NCBI GenBank assembly: GCA_023412745.1
Contig: JAEZBZ010000027.1
Coordinates: forward strand, 1 to 14,946
Reading direction: 5' to 3'
Length of the DNA stretch: 14,946 bases
Source: Pseudomonadota bacterium
GTDB lineage: Bacteria > Pseudomonadota > Alphaproteobacteria > Rhizobiales > Hyphomicrobiaceae
The position numbers and the translations under genes are program-made. The notes below the pieces were generated by a model that saw only the letters and a program-made list of their open reading frames with translations, made no database searches and was not told the origin of the DNA. Of the stretch, positions 6,862-12,967 are shown piece after piece (positions within the stretch are counted from its first letter, which is position 1; each line of letters starts with the position of its first letter).

Positions 6862-8757
6862 TCAGAAATGGCCGCGCGTGCGCAGGAACTCGTAAATCCC
6901 GTCAGCCAGCAACTCGGGCGCATCGGTGCCGCCTTCCAGCCGCATCTCGGGTGCCTGAGGAGGTTCGTAGCCCGATGAGATGCCAGTGAAGTTTTGGATC
7001 TGGCCGGCGCGCGCCTTCTTGTACAACCCCTTCACGTCGCGCTGCTCGCAGATCTCCAGCGGCGTATCGACGAAAATCTCCAGGAACTCGCCGTCGCCGA
7101 AAAGCTCGCGCGCCATGCGCCGTTCCGCTTCGAACGGCGAAATGAACGACACCAGCACGATCAATCCGGCATCGACCATCAGCTTGGCGACGTGCGCGGT
7201 GCGGCGGATGTTCTCGACGCGGTCGGCATCGGTGAAGCCGAGATCGCGGTTGAGGCCGTGACGCACGTTATCGCCGTCGAGAATGAAGGTGTGCCGCCCG
7301 TGCGCCTGCAGCTTTTGCTCCAGCAGGTTGGCGATGGTGGATTTGCCGGAGCCGGACAATCCGGTGAACCACAGGCAGCAGGGCTTCTGCGCCTTGAGTT
7401 CGGCTCGGGATTGGGGCGTGACGGAAATCGACTGCCAATGCACGTTGGTGGCACGCCGCAGACCGAACCGGATCATGCCTGCACCGGCGGTCTGATTGCT
7501 GAGCCGGTCGATCAGGATGAATGCGCCGGTTTCGCGGATCGTATCATATGGATCGAACGCGATCGGCTCCTGCGTCTCGATGTTGACCACGCCGATGTCG
7601 TTGAGGCTGAGCGTCTTGGCGGCGAGCTTCTGGAAGCTGGTGAGGTCTTCCTTGTGCTTGATCTCGGTGACACTGGCCGAAGCCGTGCGCGCGCCGATCT
7701 TCAGCAGGTACGGGCGGCCGGGCAGCAGCGGCTCGTCATGCATCCAGACCAGATGCGCGGCGAACTGGTCGGCGACCTCCGGCCGGTTGTCCGCCAGCAC
7801 CAGAAGATCGCCGCGCGAGGCATCGACTTCATCGGCGAGCGTCAGCGTCACGGCATCGCCGGCGCGGGCTTCATCGAGGTCGCCGTCGTAGGTGGTGATG
7901 GACTTGATGCAGGAGCTGCGCCCGGAACCGGCGACCACAATGGCGTCACCTGGACGGATGACGCCGCTGGCGATCGTGCCGGAAAAGCCGCGGAAATTCT
8001 GGTCCGGACGATTGACCCACTGAACGCCCATGCGGAACGGCTTGTCGACAGCCGCGCGCCGCACGGGTGCATCCTCCAGGTGTTCGAGCAGGGATGGGCC
8101 GTCGTACCAAGGCATCGCATCGCTGCGGGCGATCACGTTGTCGCCGAACCGCGCCGACACCGGAATGGCGACGATGCTGTCGAACCGCAGGTTCTCCGCG
8201 AAGGTCCGGAACTCAGCCACAATATCCTCAAACCGCGTCTCGTCATGGCCGACGAGATCGATCTTGTTGACTGCCAGCACGACCTGTCGAATGCCGAGCA
8301 GCGAGGCGATGAACGCATGTCGCCGCGTCTGGATCAGCATGCCCTTGCGCGCATCGACCAGGATGATGGCGAGATCGGCGGTCGAGGCGCCGGTCGCCAT
8401 GTTGCGCGTGTACTGCTCGTGACCCGGCGTATCGGCGACGATGAACTTGCGTTTCGGCGTGACGAAAAACCGGTAGGCGACATCGATGGTGATGCCCTGT
8501 TCGCGCTCGGCCTGCAGGCCGTCGACGAGCAGTGCGAGATCGAGATCGTCGCCGGTAGTACCGTGACGGCGCGAGTCACGGGCCAGGGTGTCGAGTTGGT
8601 CATCGAGCACCAGCCGCGTGTCGTACAGAAGGCGCCCGATCAGGGTCGACTTGCCGTCATCGACGCTGCCGCAGGTGATGAAGCGCAACAGATCCTTGTC
8701 GTGCGGCTCGGTGCCGGAGGCGACCGGCGCAACGGATGTTGGTGTTTCCCGCTGCAT
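6862..8757 (-). CDS. cysNC: Bifunctional sulfate adenylyltransferase subunit 1 / adenylylsulfate kinase
   Basis: This fusion carries out the GTPase-driven half of ATP sulfurylase and then phosphorylates APS to PAPS. The CysN part (about 20-440) is an elongation-factor-like GTPase with G1 GSVDDGKS at 30-37, the GIT switch near Thr90, G3 DTPGH at 109-113 and G4 NKID at 164-167, followed by two beta-barrel domains. The CysC part (about 450-631) has the P-loop GLSGSGKS at 466-473, the APS-binding DGDNVRHGLN at 494-503 and FISPF at 538-542, which includes the serine equivalent to the phosphoserine of the E. coli kinase. Both domains look intact. The ATG at 8757 overlaps the cysD stop as ATGA, so the two are translationally coupled. 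PAPS made here can serve assimilatory reduction or sulfotransferases; no cysH or cysI is in the window. The fusion is well known in rhizobia as NodQ/CysNC. Confidence 0.96.
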   Translation of the reverse strand: MQRETPTSVAPVASGTEPHDKDLLRFITCGSVDDGKSTLIGRLLYDTRLVLDDQLDTLARDSRRHGTTGDDLDLALLVDGLQAEREQGITIDVAYRFFVTPKRKFIVADTPGHEQYTRNMATGASTADLAIILVDARKGMLIQTRRHAFIASLLGIRQVVLAVNKIDLVGHDETRFEDIVAEFRTFAENLRFDSIVAIPVSARFGDNVIARSDAMPWYDGPSLLEHLEDAPVRRAAVDKPFRMGVQWVNRPDQNFRGFSGTIASGVIRPGDAIVVAGSGRSSCIKSITTYDGDLDEARAGDAVTLTLADEVDASRGDLLVLADNRPEVADQFAAHLVWMHDEPLLPGRPYLLKIGARTASASVTEIKHKEDLTSFQKLAAKTLSLNDIGVVNIETQEPIAFDPYDTIRETGAFILIDRLSNQTAGAGMIRFGLRRATNVHWQSISVTPQSRAELKAQKPCCLWFTGLSGSGKSTIANLLEQKLQAHGRHTFILDGDNVRHGLNRDLGFTDADRVENIRRTAHVAKLMVDAGLIVLVSFISPFEAERRMARELFGDGEFLEIFVDTPLEICEQRDVKGLYKKARAGQIQNFTGISSGYEPPQAPEMRLEGGTDAPELLADGIYEFLRTRGHF

Positions 8758-9662
8758 CAGAAGTACCCCTCGCGCTTCTTCTTCTCCATGGAGCCGGATT
8801 GGTCGTGGTCGATCAATCGGCCAGAGCGCTCAGACGAGCGCGAGGCCATCATCTCACTGATGATGTCATCGAGCGTCTTCGCGTTTGAGGCAACGGCGGC
8901 GGTGAGCGGATAGCATCCCAGGGTACGGAAGCGGATATTGCGCAGGGCCGGCGCCTCATCGGGCAGCAGCGGCAGGCGATCGTCGTCGACCATCAGGAAC
9001 TGGCCGTCGCGTTCCACCACGGGGCGCGGCTTGGCGAAATACAGCGGCACGATCGGGATCTGCTCGGCGGCGATATATTGCCAGATATCGAGCTCGGTCC
9101 AGTTCGACAGCGGAAACACGCGGATCGATTCACCCGGTCGGATGCGTGTATTGTAAAGGTTCCAAAGCTCCGGCCGCTGGTTCTTGGGGTCCCAGGTATG
9201 CGAGGCCGTGCGGAACGAGAATACGCGCTCCTTGGCGCGCGAGGCTTCCTCGTCGCGCCGCGCGCCGCCGAACGCCGCGTCGAAGCGATGCTGGCTCAGC
9301 GCCTGCTTCAGCGCCTGGGTTTTCATGACGTCGGTGTAGGTGGCGGAGCCGTGCGTGAACGGCGAAATGCCGTCCGCCAGCCCGTCGGGATTGGTGTGGA
9401 CGATCAGGTCCAGCTTAAGCCGCGCCGCCGTTTCGTCGCGGAAGCTGATCATCTCCTGGAATTTCCAGGTAGTATCGATGTGCATCAGCGGGAACGGCGG
9501 GCGCGAGGGATGAAACGCCTTCATTGCCAGATGCAGCATGACGGACGAGTCCTTGCCGATCGAATACAGCATCACCGGATTGCGGAATTCAGCCGCAACC
9601 TCCCGCATGATGTGGATCGACTCGGCTTCCAGCCGCTTCAGATGAGACGATAGCGTGGACAT
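8757..9662 (-). CDS. cysD: Sulfate adenylyltransferase subunit 2
   Basis: CysD is the adenylyl-transferring subunit of bacterial ATP sulfurylase and works with CysN to make APS from sulfate and ATP in the cytoplasm. It is a PP-loop ATPase: the loop reads SIGKDSS at 34-40. Family features follow, including HIDTTWKF at 61-68, FGGARRDEEASRAKER at 131-146 and FPLSNWTELDIWQYI at 183-197. The C-terminus ends in the characteristic KKKREGYF. At 301 residues it has the usual length. The ATG at 9662 has a GGAAG about 8 nt upstream. It is the first gene of the cysD-cysNC pair, with 130 bp separating it from the upstream membrane protein gene on the same strand, so it could have its own promoter or be read from the envelope cluster. 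Confidence 0.97.
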   Translation of the reverse strand: MSTLSSHLKRLEAESIHIMREVAAEFRNPVMLYSIGKDSSVMLHLAMKAFHPSRPPFPLMHIDTTWKFQEMISFRDETAARLKLDLIVHTNPDGLADGISPFTHGSATYTDVMKTQALKQALSQHRFDAAFGGARRDEEASRAKERVFSFRTASHTWDPKNQRPELWNLYNTRIRPGESIRVFPLSNWTELDIWQYIAAEQIPIVPLYFAKPRPVVERDGQFLMVDDDRLPLLPDEAPALRNIRFRTLGCYPLTAAVASNAKTLDDIISEMMASRSSERSGRLIDHDQSGSMEKKKREGYF

Positions 9663-9704
9663 TCAATCACTTCCGGCATGTGCTGCGCGCGGCCTGCCAA
9701 GCGG

Positions 9705-9733
9705 CTTGTAGTCCGACCGCTAGGGTTCGACAA
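9705..9733 (-). promoter_or_regulatory. Weak sigma70-type promoter candidate for cysD-cysNC
   Basis: On the minus strand TTGTCG (9733-9728) and TACAAG (9710-9705) are separated by exactly 17 bp, each matching consensus at four of six positions, and lie about 45 nt upstream of the cysD start. The rest of the 130-bp gap (9663-9792) holds no gene, and I see no convincing terminator for the upstream gene. The match is modest and could be chance. Confidence 0.25.
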
Positions 9734-9792
9734 TGGCAGGACAACGGCAAGGTGCGCGTTAGCGACGGTTGCAGGTCTAAAGATGTGGATGT

Positions 9793-10743
9793 TCAGCGCG
9801 TCGGACTGCCGATCGCGCGCCGCTCGTAGACTGGCACATCGAATGTCGCGGAGAACGGCGCGCCATCCTGGCGGGTCGTGCGGACGGTCAACGTCCAGCG
9901 GATGCCGTCACCGCGGCTTTTGATGTCACATTCGGGAAAGCCGGTCGGCACTGGGATATCGATGGGGATCCGGGCCATGCCCCGCGTCGCGATCGCGTCG
10001 CGCGCGTTCAGCGTGGTGGTGGTTTCGTTCAAGGTGCGAGCGTCCAGACGGCTCGTCGTGCTATTGTTCTTGCGATACTGCACCAGGCGGATTTCCTCGC
10101 AGGTCAGGGTGAGCTGCACCGGAGCCGGAACGGACGGTAGTCGCGCCTGAACCCGCCCGCGCAGACGATCGCCCATGAATGCCGGGAGCGTGTCGAGGCG
10201 AAGCACAGAGCGCCCGAAGCGCCACCACGACAGCGTTGTCTGCACGGCAAACGTGAGCCCGACGAAGGTGGCGAGAACGAAGATGGCGGCGGCGATCCGG
10301 TGGGCCCAGGATACGGCCAGCGCGTCCACGATCTTATCGTAGTTCACCGTTCCGATCAGGGCGAAGGCGCCGCACCAGCCGATTACCCAGAACCACATCA
10401 GCAGCGCGGGGACGACATTGGAATGCACGATGCGCCGTGCGGCCCATTCTCTGCGTTCCATCCACGGCTGATTGGGATGGCGGCGGCGGATCGCGGCGCG
10501 CAAAGCCTGTTCGGCAGGGCCTTTGAAAAAGGCCAGGTAGAACAAGACGCTGCCGCCGACCGTAAGCCCGAAGCCAAGAATTGTGGCGGCGATAGCGCCA
10601 GCGCGGTTCGGATCTCCAGCCACCACCAGCCTGATGCCGTTGATGAACGCCAGTAGTCCCACGATGACGACGAGCCCAAGCAGCCCGGCCGTGAAAACCT
10701 TGCCGAAGGTCGACGAACTGAGGATGCGCGGCGGAGGAGGCAT
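9793..10743 (-). CDS. Predicted four-helix membrane protein of unknown function, paralogue of the upstream gene
   Basis: I do not recognise a characterised function. The 316 residues show two pairs of hydrophobic helices, roughly 14-42 and 49-73, then 110-133 and 146-168, with a short polar loop between pairs that contains HPNQPWMERREWAARR (89-104). The C-terminal half (about 175-316) is soluble and looks beta-rich, with RFGRSVLRLDTLP at 175-187, IPIDIPVP at 259-266, GIRWTLTV at 280-287 and FDVPVYERR at 301-309. The same motifs occur in the same order in the gene just upstream, so the two are paralogues. Similar proteins with a QPW(M/L)xR loop and a terminal VPV motif are widespread and normally annotated as hypothetical. 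The frame allows a TTG start at 10767, but I prefer the ATG at 10743 because its N-terminus lines up better with the paralogue. Neither start has a clear ribosome binding site. Confidence 0.8.
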   Translation of the reverse strand: MPPPPRILSSSTFGKVFTAGLLGLVVIVGLLAFINGIRLVVAGDPNRAGAIAATILGFGLTVGGSVLFYLAFFKGPAEQALRAAIRRRHPNQPWMERREWAARRIVHSNVVPALLMWFWVIGWCGAFALIGTVNYDKIVDALAVSWAHRIAAAIFVLATFVGLTFAVQTTLSWWRFGRSVLRLDTLPAFMGDRLRGRVQARLPSVPAPVQLTLTCEEIRLVQYRKNNSTTSRLDARTLNETTTTLNARDAIATRGMARIPIDIPVPTGFPECDIKSRGDGIRWTLTVRTTRQDGAPFSATFDVPVYERRAIGSPTR

Positions 10744-10861
10744 GCAAAGTCGGCGTTTTCTGGCCAAGGGCGGCAGTCAAGCCGTCTGAGTATCCCGACC
10801 ACTGACGAAACGCCAGATCGCAAATGGCGGGCGACAACTGTGTCGAGGGGAGGTTTGAGCG
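10744..10861. other. Gap between the two paralogous membrane protein genes, with two small inverted repeats
   Basis: This gap carries CGACA-ACTG-TGTCG (10832-10845) and CGCCA-N9-TGGCG (10811-10829), two short 5-bp stems. Neither is followed by a T tract on the transcribed strand, so a terminator is not supported. I see no convincing promoter for the downstream gene, which is therefore likely read from the upstream cluster. Confidence 0.3.
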
Positions 10862-11797
10862 CTAGCGCCGATAGACCGGCACCTCGAACGTCCAGACGTG
10901 CGCCGGATCTTCCTTGCCCGATGTGGCGATGCTCAGCATCCAGCGCGTGCCGTTGTCCCATGAATCCATCGCGGAGGGCTGGCCATCGTTTGGAATGGCG
11001 ATGTCTATGGGGATCACGGCCTTGCCATCGCGCGTCGCAATCCGGCGGACATCGAATTTGGACACGCTTTCGCTCAGCTTGCGATACTCGAACTTCGGGC
11101 TGGGTTTGTGCCTGTTTACCGCTGCCGCGCGGCGAACCGCTTCGCAGACAAGCTTGATTTCCAGAGGATCGTTCAGCTTCGGCATGCGGGCTTGCATCTG
11201 ACCGCGGAACTTGCCACCGATGGTGCCGGGTAAGGTATCGATGCGCAGGACGGCGCGCCCGACCCGCATCCAGCGCAGTGTCGCCCTGATCGCTGCGCGT
11301 AGCAGCAGAAATCCGCCGAAAACAAATGGAATGGCGAAAGCTGTGCTGGTCCAGGAGGCCGTCAGCAGTTCGCCGATGGTGGTGAAATTGCCCGCCAAGA
11401 CGAATACAAGGGCAGTCCACCAGATGATCGTTTCGAGCCACAGGACGATGGCTCTGCCGGCCGTGTTGTGCACCATGCGGCGCGTGGCCCAATCCGCGCG
11501 CTGCATCCAGGGCTGATTGAGGAAACGGTTGCCGATGGCCGCCAGATGCGCGTCGCGCCGTCTCTGTATGACGTAGGTGTAATAGAAGAACGCGAGGCTC
11601 AGGGCGACAAAGACGGCCACGACGGCTCCCAATGCGGCGATCGTCCGGGGATGTCCTGATGCGAGCCCCGTCAGCCCAGCGGTGAGGCTGTTCAGCCCGG
11701 TCGCGCCGAGCAACAGGAACAGACCATGCAGTGCGATGGACGACAGGATGCCGAATATGCCGTGGCGCTTGTTGGGCGTCGGCATCGCGCGGCTCAT
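10862..11797 (-). CDS. Predicted four-helix membrane protein of unknown function, translationally coupled to lpxK
   Basis: No characterised function is recognised. The 311 residues have four predicted membrane helices at about 19-45, 53-75, 113-137 and 150-170, with the loop motif NQPWMQRADWATRRMVHN (94-111) between pairs. A soluble C-terminal half follows, with RVGRAVLRIDTLP (178-190), FRGQMQARMP (197-206), IPIDIAIPN (262-270), GTRWMLSI (283-290) and FEVPVYRR (304-311). These blocks match the downstream paralogue in order and spacing. The frame is open far upstream to 12214, but that part is antisense-like Arg-rich noise inside lpxK. The ATG at 11797 overlaps the lpxK stop codon as ATGA, the usual sign of translational coupling, and a second ATG at 11785 is also possible. 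The position suggests an envelope role tied to lipid A synthesis, which is an inference from context only. Confidence 0.82.
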   Translation of the reverse strand: MSRAMPTPNKRHGIFGILSSIALHGLFLLLGATGLNSLTAGLTGLASGHPRTIAALGAVVAVFVALSLAFFYYTYVIQRRRDAHLAAIGNRFLNQPWMQRADWATRRMVHNTAGRAIVLWLETIIWWTALVFVLAGNFTTIGELLTASWTSTAFAIPFVFGGFLLLRAAIRATLRWMRVGRAVLRIDTLPGTIGGKFRGQMQARMPKLNDPLEIKLVCEAVRRAAAVNRHKPSPKFEYRKLSESVSKFDVRRIATRDGKAVIPIDIAIPNDGQPSAMDSWDNGTRWMLSIATSGKEDPAHVWTFEVPVYRR

Positions 11798-12849
11798 CGC
11801 TTTGACCGATGCGTGGTGAGCGCAGTGTTGATCAGCGCAGTCAATCTGCTGGCGTCGCGGTCCGTCAGCACGAGGTCGATCCCGACCGATCGGCATTGCT
11901 CCCATAGCAGGCCACGCTGGCCGGTCGCGCTCCGAAGCCGCACGCGATCTTTTTCCGTCGTCACCGGCAAGGCGCCGTGCCGCCATGCCAGCGCGATGAT
12001 CCGCTCGGCGTCCTTCTCCGTGAAGGCGTGATGATCCGGCAGGGTGATCGTTTCGGCGACGTCGGCGCCGAGCTTGCCGAGCAGGTTGAAGAAGCGCTGC
12101 GGATTGGCGATGCCGGCAAAGGCGACGACGCGCGCGCCGTTGACCCAGTCCGCCTCGCTGCTGGCTTGCGGTGTGCCTTCCAGCACCGGACCGGGAAAAT
12201 TCTGCTTCAACCACGCGGCGACCTCAGAGGGCCCGGCGCTATCGCCATGCATCGGCGGATGATTGACCAGGATGGCGTCGACCAGATCGAACTGAAACGC
12301 CAGCGGCGCGCGCAGTGGTCCGGACGGCAGCACTTCGCCATTGCCGACGCCGCGACGGCTATCGACGACGGCAAAGCGCAGGTTCTTGGCCAGAGACGGA
12401 TTTTGCAAACCGTCGTCCATCACGATCACGGAGCACGGCTGCGTTGCGTCGAGCATCATCTGAGCGCCGCGTACCCTGTCGCGGCACACCAGGGTGGGGG
12501 CATGTTCGGCCAGCAGCAGGGGCTCGTCACCGACCTCGGCTGCGGTATCGGCAACGGCATCGACCCAGCGAGGGGCCGTGGTGCGGCCGCCATAGCCACG
12601 CGTCAGGATGGCTGGCCGTTCGCCGAGGCGGATCAGTTCGCGCACTATGGCGATGGTCAGGGGTGTCTTGCCGGTGCCGCCCGCCACCAGGTTCCCAACG
12701 CAAATCACGGGAACTGCGACCTGCTCAGGCTTGGCGGACTTTATCCGCCGCTCGGCCGCCCAGCCATAAAGTGCGCTGAGCGGGCGAAGCGCGCGCGCCG
12801 TCGCGGAGGGTTTGGGCTGATACCACCAGGAGGGCTCATTAAGACGCAC
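11794..12849 (-). CDS. lpxK: Tetraacyldisaccharide 4'-kinase (lipid A 4'-kinase)
   Basis: LpxK phosphorylates the 4' position of the tetraacyldisaccharide-1-phosphate at the cytoplasmic face of the inner membrane, giving lipid IVA, the acceptor for Kdo transfer by WaaA. The 351 residues are in the family range. The N-terminal part has PSWWYQP at 6-12, typical of the family, then a basic and hydrophobic segment that docks on the membrane. The P-loop is GNLVAGGTGKT at 52-62, followed by LTRGYGGR at 82-89, GDEPLLLA at 107-114, MDDGLQNP at 144-151, PDHHAFTEKD at 271-280 and TTEKD at 297-301. Translation starts with GTG, supported by GAGGG 8 nt upstream. The gene follows waaA on the same strand and its stop overlaps the start of the next membrane protein gene. 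The order waaA-lpxK fits consecutive steps of the Raetz pathway in reverse. Confidence 0.96.
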   Translation of the reverse strand: MRLNEPSWWYQPKPSATARALRPLSALYGWAAERRIKSAKPEQVAVPVICVGNLVAGGTGKTPLTIAIVRELIRLGERPAILTRGYGGRTTAPRWVDAVADTAAEVGDEPLLLAEHAPTLVCRDRVRGAQMMLDATQPCSVIVMDDGLQNPSLAKNLRFAVVDSRRGVGNGEVLPSGPLRAPLAFQFDLVDAILVNHPPMHGDSAGPSEVAAWLKQNFPGPVLEGTPQASSEADWVNGARVVAFAGIANPQRFFNLLGKLGADVAETITLPDHHAFTEKDAERIIALAWRHGALPVTTEKDRVRLRSATGQRGLLWEQCRSVGIDLVLTDRDASRLTALINTALTTHRSKR

Positions 12850-12967
12850 GCCTCAGGCCCTCACGATCGGGGAGAAACGGCAGCAAGGCATCGACTGTCC
12901 GCTGCAATGCGCCGGACAACCCCTCCAATGCGGCCTCGGCGCCCGCGCGCCTGCGCGCGAGTTGCCT
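12839..12967 (-). pseudogene. Detached 3' end of waaA, in frame after a premature-looking stop
   Basis: Directly after the waaA TAA, the same frame stays open for 42 more codons and ends at a TAA at 12841-12839. It reads RQLARRRAGAEAALEGL, then SGALQRTVDALLPFLPDREG and a few more residues. An amphipathic helix with a (S/G)GALxRTxxALxPxL pattern is what WaaA proteins normally carry at their C-terminus, packing back on the N-terminal domain of the GT-B fold. The segment would overlap the lpxK start by 11 bp, a normal operon arrangement. I infer that the ancestral waaA ended here and that one base change created the earlier stop. A sequencing error or stop-codon readthrough are alternatives. Confidence 0.7.
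12858..12862 (-). promoter_or_regulatory. Ribosome binding site of lpxK, inside the abandoned waaA tail
   Basis: GAGGG on the minus strand lies 8 nt before the lpxK GTG at 12849 and supports that non-ATG start. It sits in codons that would be part of waaA if the TAA at 12970-12968 were absent, so ribosomes finishing a full-length waaA would have reached lpxK directly. Confidence 0.55.

Noticed and set aside
6844..6890. GC-rich inverted repeats between the pcaG and cysNC ends as a bidirectional terminator
   Set aside because: The arms pair for only about six bases of alternating GC, and no T tract follows on either strand.
6994..8913. A 639-codon open frame on the + strand opposite cysNC and the end of cysD
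   Set aside because: It is a long antisense frame produced by GC-rich third positions of cysNC. The translation is rich in Asp, Glu, Gly, Ala and Arg without any recognisable motif, while the minus strand encodes a textbook CysNC.
10859..10868. A 10-bp palindrome, GCGCTAGCGC, at the stop codon of the lpxK-coupled membrane protein
   Set aside because: It is short and made of common GC-rich codons, so chance is a sufficient explanation.
11798..12214. N-terminal extension of the membrane protein gene reaching back into lpxK
   Set aside because: The extra 139 residues are Arg/Ala/Gln-rich and overlap lpxK in another frame. The hydrophobic protein begins naturally at the ATG overlapping the lpxK stop.
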